From the NCBI GenBank assembly GCA_949316235.1, contig OX438758.1, forward strand, positions 18,013,194 to 18,077,193: a stretch of DNA of 64,000 nt, in the 5' to 3' direction. Below the pieces are notes generated by a model. The model did no database searches and had not been told where the DNA came from. It saw only the letters and a list, made by a program, of their open reading frames with translations. The translations under genes and the position numbers were made by a program. Shown here piece after piece: positions 19,620-30,599 of this stretch (its first letter is position 1; the number at the start of each line of letters is the position of its first letter). This stretch comes from Oegoconia quadripuncta. Its lineage: Eukaryota; Arthropoda; Insecta; Lepidoptera; Autostichidae.

Positions 19620-20893
19620 ACACTTCACCCATCTGTACTATGTTTTACCTCATCCATTCCTCCACAATCCTACATCATCACATAGTAGCCATTACGGTGT
19701 TCTCACAGGGAAATTGCTTTCCCGCGCACTTCATTTCTCGTGTAAATTTCATTTTTTATCCATTCACGCGCCGGAGGTGCGGGGAGGAAGCGGGGGGTTG
19801 TTTGGTGAGTTGAAAGGGGATTTTATCGTTCAAAAGTTTAGCTTTATTTTTTCATTGCCTAGCTCTTTGCAGGACGTAGTGAGATTCATGGATTCCGTTA
19901 AACGCTTGCTGTTGATTATGCTACTACCTTAATTTTAGATGGTAATGATCGTTTACAAGTAGATATCCACAACGTCAAGGGAATTTGCTTTAAGGATTTT
20001 GGGGATCTTTTTTACGCCCGTGATAATGAAAAAGAAAGGCGAAAAAAGTAATGACAAACTAAAAATTTACTCAACGATTTTCACAGTTTAGGATATAGGT
20101 AGGTACGCGAAACCCTGTAAAAAATTTTATTTATTTATTTATTTATTTATATAGAAATCACACAGCATGTAATTACATTTAAAAATATTTCTTAAAATTT
20201 CTAAAGCCAAATTTATAGAGATTTCTAATTTGCAATTTGAATATTAACTGGTACTCAGCTAACTTTGCTAGTATATAAGCTAAAAACTAAGGCATTGCTT
20301 CACATCATTTGTGTGTATGTGTGAGTGAGAGAGTGTAGAATGTGGATGGAGTGTAATAAACAAATACCTTTGAATGGAAACAATTTTAAAACGAAACGAA
20401 AACTCATGCATTTGGACGCGCAAGGTCCAACCTCTTTACAACCTCAACTACTGAATTCTTAAATTTGTCGTCTATTTTCCTTAACACTCTGTATATTGTG
20501 TTTATTAATATAGATTGGTTTACTTTATAACTTGTACCTACGTATGTTTCAGAATCGGAGTTCAATATAGGATAAAAAAAGTTGACTCCATAAATTCTTC
20601 GACATCAAAATGAAGACATTTTCCGTGCCTCTGAAGGGTCAACTCATGATGTCGGTCGAGTGGAATAACATTGGAAGTCACATCTGTCGCCACACAACAG
20701 GTGGGAAAAGTTATTGGAATGAAGACCGATAACAGTGTTAAGACACAGTAGGGAACGTCCCATAATTTTGTACCATATGCGATGTATTTTTATTTAATTC
20801 TTTCTTTATTTAGTTCTTCTATTTTGGTTGTATGTACTGTGCAGTGAATAAATGTTTCTATCTATCTATCTATCTAATTATTTATCACAGTCA
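19620..20893. other. Spacer with short retroposon tails
   Basis: An (ATTT)n run lies at 20136-20160. Two tail-like ends occur, one near 20300-20390 (GTGAGTGAGAGAGTGTAG...AATAAACAAATACC) and one at 20780-20876 (GTGCAGTGAATAAATG plus (CTAT)n). A G-rich patch lies at 19770-19810. No gene is supported. Confidence 0.45.
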
Positions 20894-21470
20894 AGTGAAA
20901 GTCTAAGTCAAAAAATATTTATTTCGTAGGATAAAGATTATCACTTGAAAACGTCACATTTTTTATCTTAATATTAAAATTATTGACATTATTGCTCATT
21001 CGCAAGGGTTGCTCTTATAAATAAGTTTGGGTTACAATTATATTAGATTGTATAATTAGGCTGAATATCGCCAAGCGGTCTATGTCCATGCTTGCGTATC
21101 ATCCAGATAGTCAGAAATTTTATATAAGCCTTTAGTAAATAATGTCTGTTTTATGATAGTTTTGAATTTATTTAAAGGTAAATTTTTAATGTCCACTGGC
21201 ACCTTTTTTTTTTTTTTTTTTTTTTTTTATGCATAACGGGTTATTAATATAACCTTATTATAAAAGCGTATACTTGGTGACTTTGTGTAAACGGCTGGCA
21301 TGAACAGCAAGTTTATTTTTATATCTGGTATTAACATTATGTATATCACTATTTTTCTTAAACGATTCTATATTTTTTCTTACATACATTAAGTTTTCGT
21401 AAATATATTGCGATGCTAATGTTAATATATTAATTTCTTTAAATTTATTCCTAAGAGACACTCTGGGGCC
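20894..21470 (-). pseudogene. LINE family B C-terminal fragment
   Basis: On the minus strand an open frame (21461-21258) includes NSDIHNVNTRYKNKLAVHAS and RLHKVTK, a motif string I recognise from the C-terminus of insect non-LTR reverse transcriptases. The frame is broken at 21204-21249 by poly-T and GCATAACGGG, the inverted tail of a SINE family 1 copy. A ~20-bp deletion follows. The 3' UTR ends near 20894 with a GTCAAAAAATATTT simple end. Confidence 0.78.
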
Positions 21471-21509
21471 CAGTTTGTAAATCGCGCGAACCGCTCGTTT
21501 ATACGTATA

Positions 21510-21778
21510 TGTATGGAAAAACTTAGAAAGATATATTTACATATATCACGCCTGTTTCCCGTTGCGGTCGCAGCGACTATTCATTTCTACTTGCAACGAT
21601 CGTAACATAACTTTTGTTTCTTCCGTTGTCATCAAATGTTTCATACACGTTCGTCGGTTAATGGTGACAGCACCTGATCTTTTGTGCATCAGTCACTTGA
21701 TTGACATACGTTCTTCTTGGTCGACCTTTACCGACCTTTCCATTCACGCTTTCGTTATATATTGCTTTCGTTAATCTC
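21510..21778 (-). pseudogene. LINE C-terminal fragment (GHIER type), copy 2
   Basis: The minus strand reads RLTKAIYNESVNGKVGKGRP and then loses frame, as in the copy at 13570. Its tail (GGGAAACAGGCGTGATAT) reappears as a separate 65-bp insertion at 50993-51057. Confidence 0.68.
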
Positions 21779-22039
21779 CTCTAATAATATATTTACAGAT
21801 GTCACAAAATGTAATGGATGGTAGGTACTTAACATGCGCTGATGGGATTTGTCCGTAACGAGGATTACAGTGGAGAAATAATTGTTCACAAGCTGTAATG
21901 GCGCTCTAAAATACTGTTTGGAACATTTAGATGCAAGTACTGATTGTTGGTCAACTAGCCCATTTCCTATGTTTCCTATGTTTGACTCTATACCAAAAAA
22001 AGTATAAAGCAATTTACTGTTATTAAATAATATCTTGAC

Positions 22040-22215
22040 TCGCAGAAAAGAGCAACCCCTTGAGTTTCTTGCTCGTTCTTCTCTGGGGATTACAGCATTA
22101 CGAATGAGCGGTAAATTTAAAATGATATATTAACGTTTTCAAGTGATCAATTGTATCCTACGAAAATAAACATTTTTTTCATTTTCATTTTCATTTTCAT
22201 TTTCATTTTCCTGTT
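22040..22215 (+). mobile_element. LINE family B, 3' UTR copy with (CATTTT)n tail
   Basis: Family B motifs AGAGCAACCCCTTGAGTTTC and AACGTTTTCAAGTGATC are in plus orientation, and the copy ends in six or so CATTTT units. Part of the middle is deleted. Confidence 0.72.
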
Positions 22216-23080
22216 TAGATAGATAGATAGTTAAAGCGTTTATTTGCATGTTAAAGAAACACATACAAAAATATTCGACGCAACAATCATTCTGCTTGGT
22301 GTTATTCTTACAAAATGTAGACTTATTTCACAGTAATAGTAACAAAAATTAAGTACAACTGTTACAACTTATAATAGAGTTGTATGTGTATCTGTACCAC
22401 AAATGGGCCATCGCTCAGTGTGGATCCTCACCTATAGCGGTAAGACACTGATTTTCAGCTAGTGCCCTGTGAGAGAAAGCGAGGGTAGGGTACCAGTACA
22501 AAAATTTTCAATAACAACCATAAGTGTGTATTCTATAAAGATCATGTTGTACTGTGGTGTATAGCAATTGTATGGATCATAATGATACTCGTTTAAAATA
22601 ATAATTGTCAAAAGTGGGCTTAACAAAATTAACTAAATACCCACAACGCGAACGAATCAAGATGTCTGTGAGCTGCTACCGCTAAGCTATTCGAAATGTT
22701 GCAAATTTTCTTCATGTACTGTGCGCCTTTGGTTGATAATAGTTGACCGTTTGAGATACACAAGTGGCAGTACTATATCGATATTATACTGTGTAATACG
22801 TAAAAGGTTAAGAGCACCGGTTTTTGGGTAGATACCCCGAAATTGCGTATGAATGAAGATGTCAGCGGTCAGCATTATGTCAGAAGTAAACGTCCAGGGT
22901 CCGTCTTAAAAAGGACCTTTTTTAGGATTCCGTAGTCAAATGAGGAACCCTAATAATATAATAATAAATCTGTCATGTATGTACCTGTTCTTTCACTCTT
23001 AGACTATTTCAGCTGTAAAATAGCCATAAAGTTTAGAAAAACATTTTTTTTTTCTTAAAGTAGGTACCTACCTTGTCGCG
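22216..23080. other. Spacer with minor repeat fragments
   Basis: A GATTTTCAGCTAGTGCC motif (22450-22470) recurs near 55870. A GGATTCCGTAGTCAAATGAGG motif (22925-22950) recurs in a longer form at 62985-63130. These mark two further dispersed families that I cannot classify. No gene is supported. Confidence 0.45.
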
Positions 23081-23510
23081 TAGGGGTTTTTTTATGCACA
23101 GCAGGTTAGCACCTACAAATAGGATAGTATATTAAGCGCTTAAACCCTAACCCCTAACTCCGTTTCTACATACCACTGAGAGGCCTGAACAGGGGTTGAT
23201 ATAACATTGTAAATTACAATTAATCTTTAATGTTATGCAAAGCTGCGTATGGAATAGCATGATATCGAAGACCACGCCATATTGTTTATTTTCCAATGAT
23301 TTGACACTCCAACACACGCGTAACCGCAAAACCATAGACATTTAAATTGAAGCAGACCGAGCATAACGATTACAAAGCGTAGCCGGTTTCCATACAAAAG
23401 TATGAGCGGAGACACAGATTTATTTATCAATCATCTGGTACCCATAATACAAGCCTAGTTGCTTAGTGTGGAACTAGATGGCGCTGTGTGTATGTGCAAA
23501 GATATTTATT
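23081..23510. other. Repeat fragments: SINE 1 tail and SINE 3 end
   Basis: 23087-23125 is an inverted tail of SINE family 1 (TTTTTTTATGCACAGC). 23429-23510 is the last part of SINE family 3 (AAGCCTAGTTGCTTAGTG and GATGGCGCTGTGTG) with a (TTTA)n end. Sequence between them is unassigned. Confidence 0.6.
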
Positions 23511-23762
23511 TATTTATTTATATGTATCTCAACTCAACACTATGTGGTTTCAGCACCTAAAAATACTAGAACCAATATGTCTCTTCTCGTTGGGATTGCA
23601 AAAGGCGACTAAGGATTGTGTACCAAAAAACATCAATAGATACGCACGTTTCAACGGCCATGGGTTCACCCCCTGTCACGTGTGCATTTATATATATTTC
23701 GAAAGGTGAATCATGGTTGTTGTTTCAGGTATTAAACTTTAATATTTGGATTTAATATAATA

Positions 23763-24228
23763 GTCAAAATCAAAGTCAAAAAATATTTATTTCGTAGGAT
23801 AAAGATTATCACTTGAAAACGTCACATTTTTTATCTTAATATTAAAATCATTGACATTATTGCTCATTCGCAAAGCGAATTCCCCAGAGAAGAACGAGCA
23901 AGAAACTCAAGGGTTGCTCTTTTAAATAAGTTTGGGTTACTTATATTATATTGTATAATTAGGCTGAATATCGCCGAGCGGTCTATGTCCATGCTTGCCT
24001 ATCATCCAGATAGTCAGAAATTTTATAATAGCCTTTGGTAAATAATGTCTGTGTTAGGATGGTTTTCAATTTATTTAAAGGTAAATTTTGAATGTTCACT
24101 GGAACCTTATTATAAAAGCGTATACATTGCCCCTTAAATGACTTAGTGACTTTGTGTAAACGGCTGGCATGAACAGCAAGTTTATTTTGATATCTGGTAT
24201 TAACATTGTGTATATCACTATTTTTCTT
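23763..24228 (-). pseudogene. LINE family B C-terminal fragment, best copy
   Basis: The minus strand encodes a near-continuous C-terminus including SDIHNVNTRYQ, HASRLHKVTKSF and YYKISDYLDDRQAW, then a stop and a ~240-bp 3' UTR. The copy is 5'-truncated at 24228, where another LINE fragment abuts it. No catalytic reverse-transcriptase motif remains. Confidence 0.8.
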
Positions 24229-24775
24229 AATAATCGTCGAATCCAGCTCGGCTGTGCAGCGTTGGAGAAGCTACGTAACATCTTCTCGTCCCAAATACAG
24301 CAATGTCTCAAGACGAAAGTCTTTGATCGGTGTGTGTTGCCAGTAATGACATATGGAATTGAAACGTCGTTGCTCACTATGGGTCTCATAAGAAGGCTCA
24401 AGGTCACCTAAAGAGCAAGCCCAATCCAAGCAAAACAGATGCTCGGAGTCCCCCTGCGGGATCGAATCAGAAATGAGGAGGTCCACTGGAGAACGAAAGT
24501 GACCGATGTAGCCCGAAAAATTGCCATACTCAAGTCGCAGTGGGCTGCGTACATTGCTCGTAGGACCGACGGCCGTTGGGACGGAAAGGTTCTCGAGTGG
24601 CGACCACAAAGACGGAGCGTGGGCAGGCCCCCCATGAGGTGGACTAACGATTTGGTAAAGATCGCGGGAAGCCGTTGGATGCGGGCAGCGCAGGGCCGAT
24701 CGTTGTGGAGATCTTTGGGGGATGCCTTTGTCCAGCAGTAGACGTCTTTCGCTGATATGATGATGATGATGATTT
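24229..24775 (+). pseudogene. LINE C-terminal fragment (RTE-like)
   Basis: The plus strand gives VFDRCVLPVMTYGIETSLLT, then after an in-frame stop (24409-24411) MLGVPLRDRIRNEEVHWRTK, VGRPPMRWTNDLVKIAGS and WRSLGDAFVQQ. This is the C-terminal part of a common arthropod non-LTR reverse transcriptase, RTE-like by memory. A second stop near 24740 replaces a residue that is usually W. It ends in a (GAT)n run. Confidence 0.82.
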
Positions 24776-24779
24776 GGAA

Positions 24780-25280
24780 CACCCAAACGCTAATGTTAGG
24801 GATATCTCTTACCACCCCATTTGGGATAAACATCGTGACGTTACGTACTTACATACATGTCATTAGGATCAGTTCAGAAGTTTCTTCAAAAAGGTAACAA
24901 ACATATCTTATCTTATATTAAAGTGTTTCCTCCAGACCCCAGCCTGTTACTGTACAATTCATTGCGTAAATTCATTCTACACAAAGAAAACAAAAAAAGG
25001 GAGAGTAAATAAATATATTTTTCTAACTTATTTCTTGTTCCGAACGCGATCTGTCCAAGTAAATCACACTAATGAGAGCAACACTGAACATAACTGAAAT
25101 TTATATGGCCGTTAATACTTGAAATAACAAAACGCTCTGGTGTTTTGTGCGTTTTTTGCGGAAGTTTTAATGGAATAACGTAGTAATGAGATACATCCCT
25201 ATAGGGCCAAGTTTTAATAAATCGGATGTGTTGCGCTTAAGTGTGAATTGTTAATTAGTTTGGATATTACATACTTAATT
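24780..25280. other. Spacer with repeat I fragment
   Basis: 24780-24860 carries ACCACCCCATTTGGGATAAA, a motif repeated at 14158, 29420, 45830 and 57085. The rest is AT-rich with no gene. Confidence 0.5.
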
Positions 25281-25284
25281 ATTT

Positions 25285-25915
25285 ATGTTGATATCCATAG
25301 AGCAAATATGAATGGAAGAGTCGTAGGGTGACGTGAAACAGACGAAAACCTCGACCTAATCCAGGATGTGTTGGACAAGGCGTGAACAACTTTTGGTGCT
25401 TTACCAGGCTCAGGTCCGCTCGTGCATGGAATACTACTATCACCTCTGGGATGGTTCAGCCAAGTACCAACTACCTGCATTCGATTCTGTGGAATGACGT
25501 GCCATGAGACTCGATGACTGCTATATTGCAGAGCCTTGAACACCGTCACCAAGTCGCCTGTCTCTCAGTTTTTTACAGGATGCATTTCGGGGAGTGTGCG
25601 TTGGAATTACATAATCTTATTCCACCGTCGCCCTTCCACCTTCGAACCACTAGGCGTGGGGAGGGATTCCACCCGTATATAGTTAATATACCGAACATTC
25701 GCACTAAGAAGTTCGATTCTTCATTCATCATCCGAACAGCCAATGCACGGAACTCACTTCCGGCGTCAGTCTTTCCTGAATCCTACAACCTTGGGATCTT
25801 CAAGAGTAGAGTGAATAGGCATTACTGGGATCGCGTGCTTTATCTTCGACCACATCGTCACTTTCCATCAGGTGAGATTGGGGTCAAACGCGAATCCAGT
25901 CAATCTTAAAAAAAA
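25285..25915 (+). pseudogene. LINE family D C-terminal fragment
   Basis: An upstream frame gives VLYQAQVRSCMEYYYHLWDG. The main frame (25514-25909) gives SLEHRHQVACLSVFYRMHFG, FHPYIVNIPNIRTKKFDSSF and NSLPASVFPESYNLGIFKSR. This is the well-known C-terminal end of a Jockey/CR1-like reverse transcriptase. Stops and a frameshift separate the pieces. Shorter copies lie at 31843-32097, 47225-47317 and 53757-53980. Confidence 0.85.
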
Positions 25916-26130
25916 CATCAGCGTTCGAGAAAGAAAATTAGACTCAGACATACAAAAGTGGAGCCTTATAAAGTCTATTATTAAGTTTACTCATCCGCAC
26001 TTCAATTGTTTTTTTTTTAAGCACAACGGATTAGCACTTGACCTCAGACATTTGCTCTTCGCTTATCGCTAGCGAATTCGACATTAGCAATAAAGTTATG
26101 TTTTCCTATCAGGAATCTCGACATATATTG

Positions 26131-26273
26131 GTGTCGATTCGGATGTACACCAATTAAACTAAAACCAGTTTTAAAGTAGTACTGTCTCTTTCTCCCTGGA
26201 ATAGTACGATGCGACGGCACCACTCTAAAACTGGTTTTAGTTTAGTTTAGTTGGTGTACATCCGAATCGACAC
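26131..26273. mobile_element. 143-bp foldback MITE
   Basis: A perfect 23-bp terminal repeat, GTGTCGATTCGGATGTACAC plus CAA (26131-26153 and 26251-26273), extends inward to about 43 bp including AAACTAAAACCAGTTTTA. One arm has an extra TTTAG. No clear target duplication. It abuts a SINE family 1 copy on its right. Confidence 0.85.
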
Positions 26274-26283
26274 AATAAAATTG

Positions 26284-26533
26284 ACCGCCTCGATCGTTCA
26301 ATCCTCATCAGGGTACATTTTTAGTACACGGTTTGGATGGTGCTCTTATCTAAGTCTGCCGCCAAACAGTAATTGGACAAAGGATTGTTGTGTTCTGGTT
26401 GTAAGAGATAAGATAGCTAGTCTCCCAAATAAGATGGGGTTTTCGGTTCAGTACGCTTCCACCTTCGGCCTCATATTCACTTACCATCAGGTGGGATTGA
26501 GGTCAACGGGTTAGCCGTTGTGCATAAAAAAAA
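26284..26533 (+). mobile_element. SINE family 1, internally deleted head
   Basis: Most of the tRNA-like head is missing (CCGCCTCGATCGTTCAATCC joins the two ends), but the body and GCATAAAAAA tail are present. Confidence 0.82.
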
Positions 26534-26687
26534 TCTTACGCCTCATCCAGTACTAAATTATAGTCTGTGGTATGTCTACTCTCCGAGATACAGACATGAT
26601 TACCTAAGTATTTAGATATAATTATATGTATGATTAATAATGTTGATTTAGTCTGTGGTTTCGTAATGAGAAACGAATTCGTAGATA

Positions 26688-26768
26688 AATAAATATCGTT
26701 GAACATACAGCGCCTTCTAGCTCCACACTAAGCAACTAGACTTGTATTATGGATGTCGTAGGTAATTT
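26688..26768 (-). mobile_element. SINE family 3, end fragment
   Basis: CAGCGCCTTCTAGCTCCACAC and CTAAGCAACTAGACTTG match the inverted end of family 3. Confidence 0.7.
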
Positions 26769-27094
26769 AACCATTTGTTAAATTTGCCATTCAAAACACC
26801 TGTGAAAACACCTAAGCGGGTCTTTAAGCTGTATTCCTGCATTATAAGACACTGCGCTGGCAAAGGCACCCATTGGCAAAGAAGGGATGGTTAGGTGTTG
26901 AAACTATCTTACTAAACCTTATTCAGTTTAAAAAACTGCACTTTTGTCAAAATTGTCCAATTAAAAATGACATCAAATAAAAATTTTCTGCATTTGCTGG
27001 TAGCAGACGACTGCGTTACCTCATAGACAATTCATGCCTCGTAAAATAGTCTCTCACTATAAACACTACTGCAATGTAATAAATAACCTATGCG

Positions 27095-27345
27095 CGGGAA
27101 ATGCACAAACCTTCACCGAATATTCGGCGCTTCAAACAAGGGTAGCCGAACATTCGGTATTCGGCCAAATCACCCATTTGAAATTTGTTACCATAGTGAA
27201 AATTGGTCATATTTATACGTAGAGCAGCCTGTACAAATTCGACCGAGGACTTCAATGACACCCTGTATGCTATAACACGTTGGGAGTACGTATAGCGAGT
27301 ATCATCAGCCGACGCCATTATCTCCCTAATCGGCGCCCGTATTCC
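27095..27345. repeat. Repeat with CCGAATATTCGG palindromes
   Basis: CCGAATATTCGG (27116 on), CCGAACATTCGG and GTATTCGGCC lie within 60 bp. Similar palindromes are common in lepidopteran MITEs, but I could not define ends here. Confidence 0.45.
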
Positions 27346-27474
27346 GAAAGACTTGATTGATGTACCGTGTTCTGATTAATGACTCAGCTCGCAGATGTGT
27401 GAAGAATCAAATTATATACGAGAGGTGGAGTCGATCAAGAAAGTCCTTTGTCATTTTAAAGTCGAATTTATAAT

Positions 27475-27666
27475 AATATATCCTTCGACATATACAGACA
27501 GCGCCATCTAGTTCCATACTAAGCAACTAGGCTTGTGTTGTGAATACCAGATAGTTGATACACCTACACAAATACATTTTTTTTTTGTAAATAAATACAT
27601 ATATAAATGAAAAACATCCATAACTCGGGTACACATGTCCGGTATTCAGCATACAAACATATGCCC
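27475..27666 (-). mobile_element. SINE family 3, head-truncated
   Basis: The inverted end (CAGCGCCATCTAGTTCC, AAGCAACTAGGCTTGTG) and body (CCATAACTCGGGTACACATG) are present. The tRNA-like head is missing beyond 27666. Confidence 0.78.
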
Positions 27667-27813
27667 ATAGCGGGAGTGTAACTTATTCAATTTAATTTGT
27701 GTGCTATTAATGTCATATGCGAGACCAATCTGACAATTGCTTTCTTTGGTTTTCGCATTTATTTATTTATATACAGAATCAATAGCATAATCAACATTTA
27801 TATGTATATATCT

Positions 27814-28163
27814 TAGATTAATGATTGGTCTCCGCGCCGCTACGACTAGATACCGCACTATGAAGAAAAAACAGGTTCCTGAATGCGGCAACTCAATATT
27901 GTAGTGTGTAGATTTATACAGTACTTACTGATGGTATGTGATGCCAGTATCTTTCTTGTTTTTTGTAGTATTGTTATTACATAGTTTGACTACGCAAACC
28001 GGCATTTTGCTTCAGTCTTAAACCAAAATTTGAAAATTTGAAATTTGAACTTGTGGCGTGACTGGCGCGGGTACGCCGAATACGGCGTAGTATTTGTTGC
28101 CGCATTTTTCGAGTACGCCGACGGTATCTAGTCGTAGCGGCGCGGAGACCAATCATTAATCTA
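27814..28163. mobile_element. 350-bp foldback MITE, 41-bp perfect arms
   Basis: The arms 27815-27855 and 28122-28162 are perfect inverse complements, with the core GATTGGTCTCCGCGCCGCTA. They are flanked by T/A so that TAGATTAATG faces CATTAATCTA; a TA or TTA target is possible. The interior has no protein family I recognise. Confidence 0.88.
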
Positions 28164-28169
28164 TGGTAT

Positions 28170-28825
28170 ATATTATATTGGATGAGTTTTTTTACCGTAA
28201 GGTCGGTCAGTGTTTGATATTGCGCTGAGCTATGGCCTTGTTGCATGACTGTTGCACACATACCCACATATATTCTATATAGTCTTGAAGGTATTTTTAA
28301 TGTTACGGTATATTTGTTTATATCTGTTTGTATTTGTTAAAAATTGTATGTCTCTTGTTTTCTTATTTGTTCATGTTTCTCCTTTGTATGTGTGCCAGTT
28401 TATGCAATAAACTTTTTATCTATCTATCTATCTATCTATATTCGACTGGCGGTATTCGTAAGGTTCCTATCATGTGAAATTTATTTGGATCACATATTTT
28501 CTCGAAGTGTTCTTTATTTATTTAATTTAATGATGTAATCATGTGGAATACTTATGCTACAAACGCGACCGTTTTGAAAAAAAAACTACATATGCCTATA
28601 CCTTCTGTTTCACTTACCTGATACGCCCAATGTTTTTCCTTGCGGTAAAAAAACTCATCCGGTAGGTATATATTATTTAATATTAGGTCTTATTCCGTCC
28701 AGTGGATAAATTAAGATTCTTGTTAAATACCACTTAAATTAAAAACATTGCTCTTTTTTTTCATTCATACAATTTTCATTCAATAAAATTTGATTCAGTT
28801 TTCATTCAAAAAAACGTTTGCATTT
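28170..28825. other. Spacer with (TATC)n retroposon tail
   Basis: CAATAAACTTTTTATCTATC at 28400-28440 is a retroposon 3' end. 28680-28760 shares ATTCCGTCCAGTGGATAAATT with 55005-55030. No gene is supported. Confidence 0.5.
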
Positions 28826-29066
28826 GACGACCTGTTTGGTGTAGTGGTAAGCAACTCTGACCACTATACCAAAAGGTTGCGGGTTCGAATCCCGCTAGGG
28901 GCATACGTTTGTGTGATGAATACGGACATATTGTGTGCCCAAGCTATGGATGTTTTCATTTATAACAAGTATTTATTTACAAAAATAAACGTATGTATGT
29001 ATGTATTTATGTAGTATATCAACCATCTGTTATCCACAACACAAGTCTATAGTTGCTTACTGTTTG
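28826..29066 (+). mobile_element. SINE family 3, near-complete
   Basis: The head is tRNA-like with A-box GGTGTAGTGGTAAGC and B-box GGGTTCGAATCCCGC. The body (GATGAATACGGACAT) and end (CACAAGTCTATAGTTGCTTAC) follow. The acceptor-stem ends do not pair, so it is a SINE head and not a tRNA gene. Confidence 0.85.
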
Positions 29067-29419
29067 AAAATAACCGTAAAAACTGGACTGATTAAAAAAA
29101 TCTGGAAGAGTATAACGGATACCTAAAATATATTACATACTAAAAGGTTCTTAGTAAAACTGCACTGTTTAACTTGACTTTGACTTCAACTCTTTTCATT
29201 TAATCACGATAATCTAATGAAAACATCGTTAGCGTTGTTCCAAGTCTAAATCGTAGCGACTTAAGAATTTTTTTTTACAGACTTGTTGATACTGGTAAAG
29301 CATTTTCTTGATCGACTTTACCTCTTCTACATAGGAAATGAGATGCTTCATTCACCGCTGTGCTACAAGAAGCAGTGACATGCATCTCAACCATTTTATC
29401 ATAAATGCAAACATATCGC

Positions 29420-29870
29420 AACCTTTATCCCAAATGGGGTGGTCAGTGGTTTCCCAAACATAAGCTTTTGGGTATTCTAAACATTAAAAGTTCAATACTT
29501 GAAATAACATCCACGGTTCACCATTCGAAATATACAAAAATGCACTCGTGACAGGAGGTGGCTGTAAATGTTTTTTGATGTAAAGTCCCATAGTCGCCTT
29601 TTACGAAACCCACAGGAAGAGGTGGGTTGGTGCTATGCATTTTACCCGACAGCCCCTAAAAGGTGGGTTATGTTTTTCGAGTGTATGTATGTAGATTTCT
29701 AAAGTTACCTCCTGTAGCCTAAACAGCTAAACCGATTTTGAAGTGTAGGTGTCGGACGATTCGTCTTAATCTCTAGAGTGTCATAGGATACATTTATGGC
29801 AAAAACTCCAAAATAGCGCCTGCAAAATACAAAGTAAGCTGTCGGGTTTTTGGTTTTTATTAATTACATA
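29420..29870 (-). repeat. Repeat I piece and repeat H copy 2
   Basis: 29420-29560 carries CCCAAATGGGGTGGTCAG, shared with 45830-45960. 29580-29640 has a GTCGCCTTTTACG motif common in Lepidoptera. 29650-29862 is the inverted partner of the repeat at 10712-10915, closing with CTGTCGGGTTTTTGG. Confidence 0.6.
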
Positions 29871-29874
29871 ATCA

Positions 29875-30236
29875 AATCAAATCAAACCATTTTTATTTCG
29901 GACAAATAAATCCATAAGTGTTAGTTACAAGTAAAATTAATTGAAAGTTGTGTTAGTAGGACTATAACTAGACAACACTAAAAACGACGAGGCTCTGCGA
30001 CAACAGCAGCATGCAGCCGCATCCACCGCGCTCACAGCGCTGGGCTAACAAGATGCCGTTCGTACTGGCACGAACACGATTTAGTAGAGAAGCGCTACGC
30101 TTTCTCATAATTAAAAAAAAAACAGTCCGTATGCGCTTCAGCTAACATGTTAGACGCACTACAGTGTCGAGGCAGTCCAAACAGCATCCTGAACGCGTTA
30201 TTGTACTGACCCACAGACTGCACGTGTAAAACGTTT
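29875..30236 (-). pseudogene. LINE C-terminal fragment (NNAFRML type)
   Basis: The minus strand reads VGQYNNAFRMLFGLPRHCSA, SNMLAEAHTDCFFLIMRKR and LLNRVRASTNGILLAQR, a recurrent C-terminal region of insect non-LTR elements. The frame runs about 90 codons before stops, and the 3' UTR ends with an ATCAAATCAAATC simple tail. Confidence 0.75.
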
Positions 30237-30264
30237 GACAATATGCACACACATAGTTATTACA

Positions 30265-30565
30265 TTTATTATTAGGAGCCCATACTGTCCCACTGCTGGA
30301 CAGAGGCCACCCTCTTCTCTCTCGACTTCTCTCTGTTCCGGACTTTCTCTGACCAATTGTTGAGGAACTTATCCAGGTCGTCCCGCCATCTCCTTTTCGG
30401 TCTGCCGCGACGCCTTCTTTCTAAAGTTGGGCTCCTGGTGGTGGTGGTCTTGGCCCACAAGTCATCGGGCATGTGACAAACATAGCCCGCCCAGTTCCAC
30501 TTCAGCTTGGCGGCCGTTATTACATTTAGATAAGAAAAATAAAAAGTAAACTTTAACGTTTCCAT
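30265..30565 (-). pseudogene. LINE C-terminal fragment (RTE-like)
   Basis: A minus-strand frame gives KLKWNWAGYVCHMPDDLWAK, RRRRGRPKRRWRDDLDKF and VASVQQWDSMGS. The RGRPKRRW.DD...QQWD pattern is typical of RTE-like C-termini. It is truncated at the 5' end at about 30530. Confidence 0.82.
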
Positions 30566-30599
30566 CCCCCACTATTTCAGAAAAGTATAAGTAATACAG

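Noticed and set aside
24271..24833. Minus-strand frames of 171 and 141 codons
   Set aside because: They are antisense to the LINE C-terminal fragment, whose plus-strand translation has clear family motifs.
28826..28900. tRNA genes (28.8, 35.9, 45.2, 46.1, 58.3 kb and the heads of SINE 1 copies)
   Set aside because: A and B boxes are present, but the ends do not form an acceptor stem and each is followed by a shared SINE body.
28790..29014. Plus-strand frame beginning in the SINE at 28.8 kb, with a sister at 58243-58452
   Set aside because: Both are translations of the SINE 3 head and body, not proteins.
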